A DNA stretch of 33,886 nucleotides from a virus. Location of the stretch: the IMG/VR virus record IMGVR_UViG_3300020453_000172, positions 1 through 33,886 of that record, one strand, 5' to 3'. Below are positions 1 to 7,017 of this stretch, one piece after another (the first letter of the stretch is position 1; every line of letters starts with the position of its first letter). A model generated the notes under the pieces. That model searched no databases. It was not told where the DNA came from and was given only the letters and a program-made list of their open reading frames with translations. A program made the translations under genes and the position numbers.

Positions 1-2
1 AT

Positions 3-695
3 TCTCAGTCTGCTGACACTGGTCATACTGTGGCAGCGATTGCGACGCCAGCCACAATCGGTGTTACAACGACGTTTTCGGCAAGCCCGTCGGTCCCGGC
101 AACTGTTACACCGGCAACGCTCGCCTGTCCGGTAGTAATTGTTTCAACAGTTACTGCGAATCTAATCGTTGTACATGCTGGTATAGAAGTCCCAGCTACC
201 CTCCCTAGTGCCACAATCTCTGCGACTGTTACACCGGCTGCTGTGGCGTGTCAGGCAACATTCCCCGGCCATACGCTGTACATAACTGTTGATGCGACAC
301 CGGGAGTCATTGCTGGTACAACAACAATACCTTCAGCAACTGCTAGCGGTAACTTTACAGCTACCCCAGCAACTATTGCTATAACAGCAAATATTCCTTC
401 AGTGGAAATGTATGAACGGTTGGTTATGCCAACAGAAAATACATTGCCACGAGCAATTAACCCACAAGATAGTTCTCCTGCTGCTTATGCACTAATGAGA
501 CATTTTGCACCCGGAGCTAAAGGAACAAATATTTTTATAATCAACGGAACAACAGTACAAACATATTTGCCAGCTAATTGGTCTACTGTAACTCGTTGGA
601 TATATGGGGGACATGAGAGTCCAACTGATTTATCATCTACAGAAGTATCACTTTTAGCCGCTGCTGGCTATTCGTTTAACGCAGGACCAGAATAA
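3..695 (+). CDS. Repeat-containing virion protein, probable fibre or tail component (5' end missing)
   Basis: The reading frame is open to the first base, so the start lies outside the window; the GTG at position 30 is only the first internal candidate. Counting from that GTG, residues 1-125 are an Ala/Thr/Val/Pro-rich repeat region. A TPA(T/A)(I/L/V)A-like core recurs near residues 6, 27, 68, 90 and 112, a period of about 21-22 residues with one degenerate copy, suggesting stacked beta strands. Residues 126-221 are a non-repetitive domain rich in Trp, Tyr and Gly. The repeat half is clearly more GC-rich than the second half. It sits just before connector and tail genes. The stop overlaps the next start (TAATG). 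A fibre or decoration role is inferred from repeat style and context only. Confidence 0.6.
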   Translation, partial: SQSADTGHTVAAIATPATIGVTTTFSASPSVPATVTPATLACPVVIVSTVTANLIVVHAGIEVPATLPSATISATVTPAAVACQATFPGHTLYITVDATPGVIAGTTTIPSATASGNFTATPATIAITANIPSVEMYERLVMPTENTLPRAINPQDSSPAAYALMRHFAPGAKGTNIFIINGTTVQTYLPANWSTVTRWIYGGHESPTDLSSTEVSLLAAAGYSFNAGPE

Positions 696-1105
696 TGCCA
701 ATTTATGTTTACCGTTGTCTTGATTGTGGGCTATCGCATGATATTCGTCATGGCTTTAACGAAACTTACGACGGAGTATGTCAAGAATGTGCTGGAGTAG
801 TTCGTAAATACTTTGGACAAGTTCATATTTCTGCTTCTGCTACACCGACAAAAGGTATGCATGATGGAAAAGCAATTGATTGGGCTGGGAGTAAAGCTAA
901 AGAAAGAGCCAAAGAAAAAGATATGGACGCCTATAAACGTCTTCGATCTGAAGGTATTCAGCCGAAGGGCATTGATGGCGCTGCCAAAATGGAACGAGAA
1001 GCATCTACTACACACGAAATTACAGCAGGAACTTTGCTTCAAGGTCCAAAATCAGAGAAAAAACGTAAAGAAAAAGCCCTTAACGATGTTCTTGGGAGCA
1101 AATAG
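695..1105 (+). CDS. FmdB-like zinc-ribbon protein
   Basis: A 136-residue protein. The N-terminus reads MPIYVYRCLDCG followed about 20 residues later by CQEC, giving two Cys-x2-Cys pairs in a short beta hairpin. This is the layout of the FmdB/CxxC_CxxC_SSSS putative regulatory zinc-ribbon family. Residues 60-136 are charged, Lys/Glu-rich and probably helical. The family is usually annotated as regulatory from bacterial relatives, but in phages it often sits among morphogenesis genes, as here between a virion protein and a connector-like gene, so an assembly or scaffolding role is as likely. The gene overlaps its neighbours by one base on each side (TAATG and TAGTG), indicating translational coupling. 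Confidence 0.65.
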   Translation: MPIYVYRCLDCGLSHDIRHGFNETYDGVCQECAGVVRKYFGQVHISASATPTKGMHDGKAIDWAGSKAKERAKEKDMDAYKRLRSEGIQPKGIDGAAKMEREASTTHEITAGTLLQGPKSEKKRKEKALNDVLGSK

Positions 1106-2052
1106 TGACAGCACAAATATGGATTGATGAAACAAGAGACATGCTGTTATCAGGTTATGTTGAAGAACTTTTGTTAGTTGGGGCTCCAGCAGTAGAAAAC
1201 AATACAGGCACAGCTTTTACAATTAGCGAAGCAGCTAACTCAGGCATAGTAAAAGGTGTCATTATAGAAATAAACGAAGAACTTATGTACGTTACATCGG
1301 TAGATGGAACAACAGTTAATGTTCTTAGAGGTTATGGCGGTTCAACAGCATCTTCTACAGGGCATGCAGTTAATTCAATAGTAAGAGTTTCTCCTAAATT
1401 TCCTACACATAGAATTATTGATGCTTTAAACCATGATTTGCGTGATCTCTCTGCACCAAATTCTGGAATGTTCCAAATGAAATCAACAAGTTTTATTTAC
1501 AATGCACCTACAGATGGATACGACTTAACTGGTTTAACAAGCGAAGAAGTGCAATCAATTTATTCTGTAACTTATGCAGAGATTGGTGTAGAAGCACGAG
1601 AGCCTGCTGTTAGTTCTTGGAAACTAAAACGAAATAGAGATACAGCTACGTTTTCCAGCGGTATGGCACTAATTCTTTACGGAGCAGCATGGCCCGGTAA
1701 AAAAGTAACTGTTCTTTACAAATCTCCTTTTGGTTCTGTGACTAATGGAAGCACAACATTGGCGTCTACTGGTATGCCAACTACTGCTTATGATTTACCT
1801 CCTCTTGGGGCAGCTATGGCGTTAATGACTACACGTCCAATACGACGAGAGTTTTTAGATGCTGAAGGCACATCAAGAATGGCTGAAGAAGTACCGCCCG
1901 GCGCAATATCAGCATCTTTTAGAGATCTAATGGGTCGTAGAAGGTCACGTTTAGAAGCTGAATCAGCACGATTAGCAGCTATGTACCCTCAAAACCTTAA
2001 AGACAACTCGTCGAGTAGACCAGTTGGCAACTGGGGCCGGTACTGGTCGTGA
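1105..2052 (+). CDS. Putative head-tail connector / neck protein
   Basis: A 315-residue protein starting at GTG 1105, which overlaps the previous stop (TAGTG). Residues 20-100 are beta-rich and include VLRGYGGSTASSTGHAV, a VxRGxxGSTAxxHxxG-like pattern I associate with phage neck and tail-assembly proteins that have a small beta-barrel. The segment FPTHRIIDALNHDLRDL looks like a long amphipathic helix. The C-terminus is helical and basic (MGRRRSRLEAESARLA). Its place immediately before the large tail protein fits a head-tail adaptor or tail completion role. No enzymatic motif is seen. The product name is an inference from pattern and context. Confidence 0.5.
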   Translation: MTAQIWIDETRDMLLSGYVEELLLVGAPAVENNTGTAFTISEAANSGIVKGVIIEINEELMYVTSVDGTTVNVLRGYGGSTASSTGHAVNSIVRVSPKFPTHRIIDALNHDLRDLSAPNSGMFQMKSTSFIYNAPTDGYDLTGLTSEEVQSIYSVTYAEIGVEAREPAVSSWKLKRNRDTATFSSGMALILYGAAWPGKKVTVLYKSPFGSVTNGSTTLASTGMPTTAYDLPPLGAAMALMTTRPIRREFLDAEGTSRMAEEVPPGAISASFRDLMGRRRSRLEAESARLAAMYPQNLKDNSSSRPVGNWGRYWS

Positions 2053-3992
2053 GTTTTAATGCTGAATCGTTACCAGTTGAACTGGATGGTGTCTCTTATT
2101 TAGTTGACACTACACAGTATCGACGTACAACGGTTCCTGTTGCTCGTCAACAACGAGACAACAGCAGAGAAGCTGGAGAAAACACTTTAGACACAACTGG
2201 TGCATGGGTGCGTTCTCAAACTGACTGGTCTTTAGGAGCAGGACAACTTTATTTAGATAACGAAGACTCAGACAGAAAACGATTTTATTCTTCTTCTGGA
2301 ATTGACATATGGACTAAAGGACAAATTACTTTACTCCCTGTAACTGAAACACCAACTGGTACAAATACTCCATCGTTTACAACAGGTGAAATTTTTACGT
2401 TAGCTGTAACTAATTCATCTGGAGTTGAATACATTTATGTTGGGCAAGCAAACAAACTTTTTTGGGCAACAAGTCCTGCTGGCTCTTCTCCAACATGGAA
2501 CGCAAGCGCCGGAATAACTGTTGGTGGCACAATAACTAGTCTTACTAGCGATGGAACTGACGTATATATTGGTTTTGCTAGCGGAATAACTGTTGAAAAA
2601 TCAACTATAGGTTCAAGTTCAACTAGTTCTTTTGGTTCTTTAACTCCGAATCTTATAAAAATTGTTGCAGGACGTATCGTTGCTGCTGACGACAATTCAA
2701 TATTTGAATTAGATGCTGCTGGCGCAAAAGCTTCTTCCTCATTGGACTACTCATTACCTATTAGTTCTAGCGAATGGGTTTCTATAACTGCTGGGGCTAA
2801 TGGAATTTACGCAGCAGCAAACACTGATAACTCAGGATCTATTTATTACATAGGAGTAAGCAGCGCAGACGGAACTTTGCTAACACCAACCATTGCTGCA
2901 TCTTTACCTCGCAACGAAACAATCAACGAAATTCTTGCATACGGTGGAGTGCTAGGTATAGCAACTAGCGTTGGATTTCGTGTCGGTTTAATAGACCAAA
3001 GCTCATCCGGTGTAACAATTGGACCTGTTATAGATACAGGTGGTGAAGCATTCGCATTAGAAGCAGACGAAAAATTTATGTGGTGGGGCACTAACTACGG
3101 CACAGCTTACAGAGCAAACCTAGCTACATTCACAGACACACTGGTTCCTGCTTACGCAACCGATCTTGTTTCAGCAGCATCAGCAACAGCTTCAGATAAA
3201 ATAACTTCTTTAACACGTATTAAAAATGCAGGGACACCCAAACTATTTATGGGAGTCGAAAGTTCCGGCACCGCAGTATTGCAAAGAGAGCACTACAACA
3301 ACGAACGAGTCGCATCAGGGTCTTTAATTGTTGGCGAAATAACTTGGTCAACTGTTGTGCCCAAACTTTTACGCTCAGGTGTTATTGATTTAGACCGTTC
3401 ACAATACGAAAACCTTAAACGTGTTTACCCTGCAACTGGTGTAACTTACAACGCAGCTACCGGCACATACACACTGGGCTCAGAAACAACTACACCTGTC
3501 GGCAGCATTACTTTAACTGCTCGTAACGGCGCTAACACTGCCTCTGTAATCCCTTCATCAGGTTCATTACAAACAGGCATCCCAGAAACTTTTACCTTTT
3601 CAGACAACGTAAACACTGCTATCTCTTACGACTTAACGATCACACTTACTCGTTCAGCATCAGATGCAACCAAAGCACCTGTTTGTCACGACTGGCAATG
3701 CACGGCTGTAGCTGTACCTCGACGCATAGACGAAATTATTTTGCCTGTTGTTTTAAGACGAAACGTTTTAACAGCACGTAACTCTGGCGCACCCGTAGCA
3801 TTAGCTGCCGGAGCGACCTTTACAAAACTTCGTAACTTAATGGAAAGTGGTAACTCGATTGTTTACAAAGAAGGCAGCCGCTCAGAAACAGTAACTATAG
3901 AGCGTTTAGAAATGCAACCTGAACGACTATCCGATGATGGGTCGTGGTGGGAAGGTACGCTATTAGCACGGCTCCTGACAGTTCCGACTTAG
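2049..3992 (+). CDS. Large tail protein with probable beta-propeller, tail tube/nozzle-like
   Basis: A 647-residue protein starting at GTG 2049 with a four-base overlap (GTGA). The N-terminus (residues 50-95) contains TDWSLGAGQLYLDNEDSDRK and SSSGIDIWTKGQITLLP, a pattern that I recall from tail proteins of actinophage and aquatic podoviruses whose genes lie at the end of the morphogenesis cluster. Residues 110-400 are repeating short beta segments with Gly/Ser/Thr turns (for example SDGTDVYIGF and ADEKFMWWG), consistent with a WD/YVTN-style propeller. Residues 480-540 look immunoglobulin-like. The C-terminal 100 residues are beta-rich and probably pack on the tail. A tail tube, nozzle or hub role is inferred. 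Confidence 0.55.
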   Translation: MSFNAESLPVELDGVSYLVDTTQYRRTTVPVARQQRDNSREAGENTLDTTGAWVRSQTDWSLGAGQLYLDNEDSDRKRFYSSSGIDIWTKGQITLLPVTETPTGTNTPSFTTGEIFTLAVTNSSGVEYIYVGQANKLFWATSPAGSSPTWNASAGITVGGTITSLTSDGTDVYIGFASGITVEKSTIGSSSTSSFGSLTPNLIKIVAGRIVAADDNSIFELDAAGAKASSSLDYSLPISSSEWVSITAGANGIYAAANTDNSGSIYYIGVSSADGTLLTPTIAASLPRNETINEILAYGGVLGIATSVGFRVGLIDQSSSGVTIGPVIDTGGEAFALEADEKFMWWGTNYGTAYRANLATFTDTLVPAYATDLVSAASATASDKITSLTRIKNAGTPKLFMGVESSGTAVLQREHYNNERVASGSLIVGEITWSTVVPKLLRSGVIDLDRSQYENLKRVYPATGVTYNAATGTYTLGSETTTPVGSITLTARNGANTASVIPSSGSLQTGIPETFTFSDNVNTAISYDLTITLTRSASDATKAPVCHDWQCTAVAVPRRIDEIILPVVLRRNVLTARNSGAPVALAAGATFTKLRNLMESGNSIVYKEGSRSETVTIERLEMQPERLSDDGSWWEGTLLARLLTVPT

Positions 3993-4003
3993 CCGTAAGG
4001 GAT

Positions 4004-4759
4004 ATGTCTAAAGTTCTTTTCTTTGACATTGAAACAGCACCTAACTTGTCTTACGTGTGGGGTCAATGGCAACAAGATGTCATCGAGCACGCCAGAGAGT
4101 GGTACATCATATGTTTTTCATACAAATGGGAACACGAAAAGAAAACACACGTCGTATCTTTAAACGACTTTGATCTCTACAACGAAGATCCTGAAAATGA
4201 TTTCGATGTTGTTTACAAACTCTGGCAATTATTAGATGAAGCAGACATAGTAATAGGCCACAACTCAGACGCATTCGATATTAAAAAAGCTAACGCACGT
4301 TTTGTTTACCATAATTTTGGACCAACTGGCCCTTACCAAACGGTTGACACATTAAAAATCGCACGTAAACATTTTAAATTTAACAGCAACAGACTCGGAC
4401 ATCTCGGGGAACACCTTGGGCTCGGAGGAAAAGAAGTCACAGGAGGATTCCAAACATGGGCAGGTTGTATGAAGGGTGAAGCTAAAGCGTGGGGAACCAT
4501 GAAGAAGTATGCCAAACAAGACGTAGATCTGTTGGTAGATGTTTACGAACGGTTACGTCCGTGGATGACAAACCATCCTAATAGAAACGTAATTGATTCA
4601 ACTTCTCGTCATTGTCCTACATGTGGCAGCGACAGGTTACAAAAACGTGGGATTCGGTGTACTCGAACAATGAGTTACCAAACATATCAATGTCAACGTT
4701 GTCGTTCTTATTGCAGAGAAAGACTAACTAATAGCTCTGCACGTCCCGAAGTAGTTTAA
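4004..4759 (+). CDS. DnaQ/RNase H-fold 3'-5' exonuclease (DEDDy) with C-terminal zinc ribbon
   Basis: A 251-residue protein from ATG 4004, chosen because the fold begins immediately (VLFFDIET); an in-frame start at 3944 would run 49 bases into the tail gene. Exo I is FDIET (D8, E10), Exo II is GHNSDAFDIKK (D92), and Exo III is YAKQD (Y169 to D173), the DEDDy arrangement of DNA polymerase proofreading-type exonucleases. Residues 204-233 hold Cys-Pro-x-Cys and Cys-x2-Cys, a zinc ribbon likely to bind nucleic acid. It is the last rightward gene and lies next to the leftward recombination genes. No polymerase domain is fused. Its stop overlaps the stop of the convergent gene at 4756. Confidence 0.85.
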   Translation: MSKVLFFDIETAPNLSYVWGQWQQDVIEHAREWYIICFSYKWEHEKKTHVVSLNDFDLYNEDPENDFDVVYKLWQLLDEADIVIGHNSDAFDIKKANARFVYHNFGPTGPYQTVDTLKIARKHFKFNSNRLGHLGEHLGLGGKEVTGGFQTWAGCMKGEAKAWGTMKKYAKQDVDLLVDVYERLRPWMTNHPNRNVIDSTSRHCPTCGSDRLQKRGIRCTRTMSYQTYQCQRCRSYCRERLTNSSARPEVV

Positions 4760-4926
4760 TCAAAATTATATCTAGCTCGTAACGGTCCACGTTCTTGATC
4801 AGGCGCAAGAATACGTTCTTTGCATTTTTTGCAACGACATTCTCCAATTAAATATTTAGCAAGAGTGCCATGCTTTTTAAAATCTTTTTTCTCCCAGCGG
4901 ATGTGGCCGAGATCATCCATGAACAT
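4756..4926 (-). CDS. Small Cys-containing protein (56 aa)
   Basis: A 56-codon reading frame read leftwards from ATG 4926, overlapping the stop of the gene before it (TAATG) so that translation is probably coupled. The protein begins MFMDDLGHIRWEKK and contains CRCKKC at residues 30-35, a possible half metal site, followed by a charged tail. I do not recognise a family. The stop codon overlaps the stop of the exonuclease gene on the other strand (4756-4758 against 4757-4759), leaving no room for a terminator between convergent genes. Coupling, tight packing and codon use like its neighbours argue that it is real. Confidence 0.6.
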   Translation of the reverse strand: MFMDDLGHIRWEKKDFKKHGTLAKYLIGECRCKKCKERILAPDQERGPLRARYNFD

Positions 4927-5096
4927 TAGTAATCTTCAGGATTAGACGCATCATCCTTAAATAGTTCAGCTACACGCATGGCTTCTTCTTTGCTACGAAA
5001 CCATTCACGTATTTGGCTATCACAAATAACGGCATATCCTCGGACACTTAATCCGGCGCCTATTCGTGCTGGTACTTCTTGGACTTTAATTTTCAT
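4926..5096 (-). CDS. Small hypothetical protein (56 aa)
   Basis: Reads leftwards from ATG 5096 with a good ribosome-binding site, GGAG seven bases upstream. The protein starts MKIKVQEVPARIGAG, has a beta-rich first half (LSVRGYAVICDSQIREWF) and an acidic helical end (SKEEAMRVAELFKDDA). I do not recognise it. It is the first gene after the terminator-like hairpin at 5152-5195 and the extended -10 element at 5126-5134, so it may head a short transcript with the next 56-codon gene. Confidence 0.65.
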   Translation of the reverse strand: MKIKVQEVPARIGAGLSVRGYAVICDSQIREWFRSKEEAMRVAELFKDDASNPEDY

Positions 5097-5125
5097 CGCT
5101 TTTCTCCAATCACGATGTCACCTTT

Positions 5126-5134
5126 ATTTTACCA
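5126..5134 (-). promoter_or_regulatory. Candidate extended -10 promoter (TGGTAAAAT)
   Basis: On the minus strand the sequence reads TGGTAAAAT, a TGn extended -10 with a five-of-six hexamer. It lies 29 bases before the start of the gene at 5096 and just past the terminator-like hairpin at 5152-5195. I see no clear -35 at the right distance, which extended -10 promoters can lack. The same TGG-TA(T/A)AAT form occurs at 10052-10060. Confidence 0.4.
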
Positions 5135-5151
5135 CGCTAAGTGTTAAGGGC

Positions 5152-5195
5152 GGGGTATCGAAAGTAAAAAGGAGAGTAAAAACTCTCGATACCCC
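5152..5195 (-). terminator. Nested hairpin, probable leftward terminator
   Basis: A perfect 10-bp inverted repeat, GGGGTATCGA at 5152-5161 and TCGATACCCC at 5186-5195. Inside it is a second hairpin, GAGAGT (5172-5177) and ACTCTC (5182-5187), sharing two bases with the outer stem. On the minus strand the inner hairpin is followed by CTTTTTAC, the form of an intrinsic terminator. It lies between the stop at 5218 and the start at 5096. The two stems cannot both form completely, so a switch between them is possible. Confidence 0.55.
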
Positions 5196-5217
5196 ATTAC
5201 CGAGAACCCATCCCCGG

Positions 5218-5610
5218 CTAGCCCTTACCTAAATCTTTTCGTAGTTCTCTCAATCTTTTTATATTTTCATCCATTGGCAACGCATCGCGTTTATCTATTG
5301 CCATGGCATTCAAAGTCTTTTCGATGTTAGCAACGTTACTTGGATTTTGCACTACCTTTTTTTCGTCAGCTATACGACGCAAAGCAGTTTCAAAAGCTTT
5401 CTCTGTAAAAGCCCAAGTAACATTCAATGCTTCGTAACACTCATTTAATGACCACCCTGCTGTATGTGCAGTTTCAACAATGTGTCTAATCCTAAGTGGC
5501 TTTACACCAAAAGGTTTTTTATCCAGTTCCTTCCACCATCTGTTCAGCATCTGACTCAGATCCTTGAACTCTGGTGTCGAAGGCACTTCCAACTTGATTA
5601 CCTCTCCCAT
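5218..5610 (-). CDS. Hypothetical protein, helical (130 aa)
   Basis: Starts at ATG 5610 with a strong site (AAAGGAG, seven bases upstream) that lies inside the end of the nuclease gene, so the two frames overlap by 92 bases. The protein is mostly helical and charged, with WWKELDKKPFGVKPLRIRHIVE near residues 25-46 and TWAFTEKAFETALRRIADE further on. This layout resembles small phage replication or DNA-binding accessory proteins, but I do not recognise a family. Its place after the recombination genes suggests a role in DNA metabolism, by context only. Confidence 0.6.
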   Translation of the reverse strand: MGEVIKLEVPSTPEFKDLSQMLNRWWKELDKKPFGVKPLRIRHIVETAHTAGWSLNECYEALNVTWAFTEKAFETALRRIADEKKVVQNPSNVANIEKTLNAMAIDKRDALPMDENIKRLRELRKDLGKG

Positions 5611-5950
5611 CTAATCTCTCCTTTATTAATTGGGCAAAAGTATGCATTTCCATAACAACATACGCACCGCCAGTTCCAAAGTTACGTCTTTTAACTAACG
5701 CTGCACTGAATTTGGCGTCTGCGTTTATTCGTTCTTGCTCTGTTTCTTTCATAATTTGAGACAAAGAAGACAAAGCATCCTTCCTGTTTTTACATTCAAA
5801 CACAAATTCAGGAAGGTCAAGGCACCGAATATCTCCGACATCTTTAGTACCTACAAGCGGGAGTCTCATAAACTCATGCTTTGTGTAGCTTTCAAGATAC
5901 CTAACACACTCAGTTTCCCAAGCAGTCCCCTTCTGTTTAGCTTTGCTCAT
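5519..5950 (-). CDS. PD-(D/E)XK nuclease, Holliday-junction-resolvase-like
   Basis: A 143-residue protein. The N-terminus KGTAWETECVRYLE supplies the conserved helix-1 glutamate (E12 or E14). TKDVGDIRC gives the catalytic aspartate (D40), and FVFECKNR gives E52-x-K54. The order E...GD...ExK and the short length match archaeal-type Hjc/VRR-like resolvases and related phage nucleases. The likely role is cutting branched recombination or replication intermediates. It overlaps the gene upstream by four bases. The last 30 residues are encoded in the stretch that also encodes the start of the next gene, and they look low in structure (Gly, Ser, Glu-rich). Confidence 0.75.
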   Translation of the reverse strand: MSKAKQKGTAWETECVRYLESYTKHEFMRLPLVGTKDVGDIRCLDLPEFVFECKNRKDALSSLSQIMKETEQERINADAKFSAALVKRRNFGTGGAYVVMEMHTFAQLIKERLDGRGNQVGSAFDTRVQGSESDAEQMVEGTG

Positions 5951-6210
5951 TCAAACTCTTCAATATCTGGTGGATAATCTTCGTCACCCTCAACATAATT
6001 ATCGTAAAAGTCAAATGAAGTTTGAATAACAAATGACATGCTTTGCATCATCTTGTTGTTAGGGTCCATCTCTCCATTACTAGGATGATTGTCAAACCCA
6101 TCAATAATTTTTGCTGCTTTCATTTCTATACGATTAGCAAAATCTTTAGGAACAACAAAAGATAAAATTGTGAGTTCATCGTTAAGAATGGGTACGATCA
6201 CACTGTCCAT
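5947..6210 (-). CDS. Hypothetical acidic protein (87 aa)
   Basis: An 87-residue protein between the SSB gene and the nuclease gene. It starts at ATG 6210, overlapping the SSB stop by a single base. The first half alternates beta strand and helix (DSVIVPILNDELTILSFVVP). The C-terminus is very acidic (EGDEDYPPDIEEFE), a feature sometimes found on proteins that mimic or dock to DNA-binding partners. No family is recognised. Its operon position suggests service to the recombination set. Confidence 0.6.
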   Translation of the reverse strand: MDSVIVPILNDELTILSFVVPKDFANRIEMKAAKIIDGFDNHPSNGEMDPNNKMMQSMSFVIQTSFDFYDNYVEGDEDYPPDIEEFE

Positions 6211-6602
6211 TAAAAGGGCTCCTCACCATCTGCAAAAGCATTTTGTACAGTCTCTACTGCTGCTTTCGTAACTCTATCACTAGGGCTACCCTTAGGATGC
6301 CAACGCCATGAAGGACCACCTTCGTCAGCGTAAAGACATAATTTAGTGCGATTTTCACCTTCTTTCGTTTCCCATTTATCTTGTTTCATACGACCAGTAA
6401 ACATGACACGACTTCCTTTAGGTAACTCTGCAATGCGTTCAGCTAAATCGCCAAAGCATTTAACATCGAACCAATGAGTTTCTTTAGTGTCATCTCTGCC
6501 AGTTGTAACAGCTACAGGCACAGTGATAAAAGCATTACCTGATTGAGCGTAACGTAATGTTAAATCACTACCTGTGTTTCCTGCTATAGATATATTACTC
6601 AT
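6210..6602 (-). CDS. ssb: Single-stranded DNA-binding protein
   Basis: A 130-residue OB-fold SSB. The start at ATG 6602 gives the typical N-terminus MSNISIAGNTGSDLTLRY and has a purine-rich ribosome-binding site (GAGAGGAAG) upstream; an in-frame longer start at 6680 would add 26 atypical residues. Typical SSB patterns follow: THWFDVKCFGDLAERIAELPKGSRVMFTG, then a strand pair KWETKEGENRTKLCLYADE. The C-terminus ends DGEEPF, the acidic tip through which bacterial SSBs recruit partner proteins. The protein binds single strands during replication and recombination. The start overlaps the end of the Rad52-like gene by eight bases. Confidence 0.92.
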   Translation of the reverse strand: MSNISIAGNTGSDLTLRYAQSGNAFITVPVAVTTGRDDTKETHWFDVKCFGDLAERIAELPKGSRVMFTGRMKQDKWETKEGENRTKLCLYADEGGPSWRWHPKGSPSDRVTKAAVETVQNAFADGEEPF

Positions 6603-7017
6603 TTTCTTCTTCCTCTCTTTTATTGAGAATGTCTGCGAGAACATAGTTCCCGTCATGTTTATGCCAGAGATGTAAGCCAAGACCTAATCTCATAGCACAC
6701 CTTTTAATACCATCAGACGCACAAGCTTTTAAACGTGCTCCGTCTGTTTTCCAGTTGTTTGGATTTTCGCATTCACCAACCTCTTGTATCGAGGTAGTTC
6801 GTCCATCAATGTCAACAGTAAGAGTGCAGAGGCAACCAGTAAGAGTACCGTCAGCATCCCGAACAAGAGTATCAATAGCAAAATCATATGGACCTACTAT
6901 CCCTAATAGAAACTGCGACACAACGCCATGAGGCACATATGAAGCAGAAAACTTTCCCGGTTTAGTTTCAATAAACCTGTCGGAAAATGGTGTTGCTAAT
7001 TTATTTAACTGACTCAT
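6595..7017 (-). CDS. Rad52-like single-strand annealing protein
   Basis: A 140-residue protein. It begins LNKLATPFSDRFIETKPGKFSASYVPHGVVSQFL, and residues 97-116 contain KACASDGIKRCAMRLGLGL, which matches the conserved K-x-AxSDAxKRAAxxLGxG core of the Rad52/Rad22/DdrA superfamily of annealing proteins (phage Sak-type). These form rings that anneal complementary single strands. It is slightly short for the family and ends in a run of glutamates that also serves as the ribosome-binding site of ssb. Neighbouring SSB, nuclease and resolvase genes complete a phage recombination module. Confidence 0.75.
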   Translation of the reverse strand: MSQLNKLATPFSDRFIETKPGKFSASYVPHGVVSQFLLGIVGPYDFAIDTLVRDADGTLTGCLCTLTVDIDGRTTSIQEVGECENPNNWKTDGARLKACASDGIKRCAMRLGLGLHLWHKHDGNYVLADILNKREEEENE

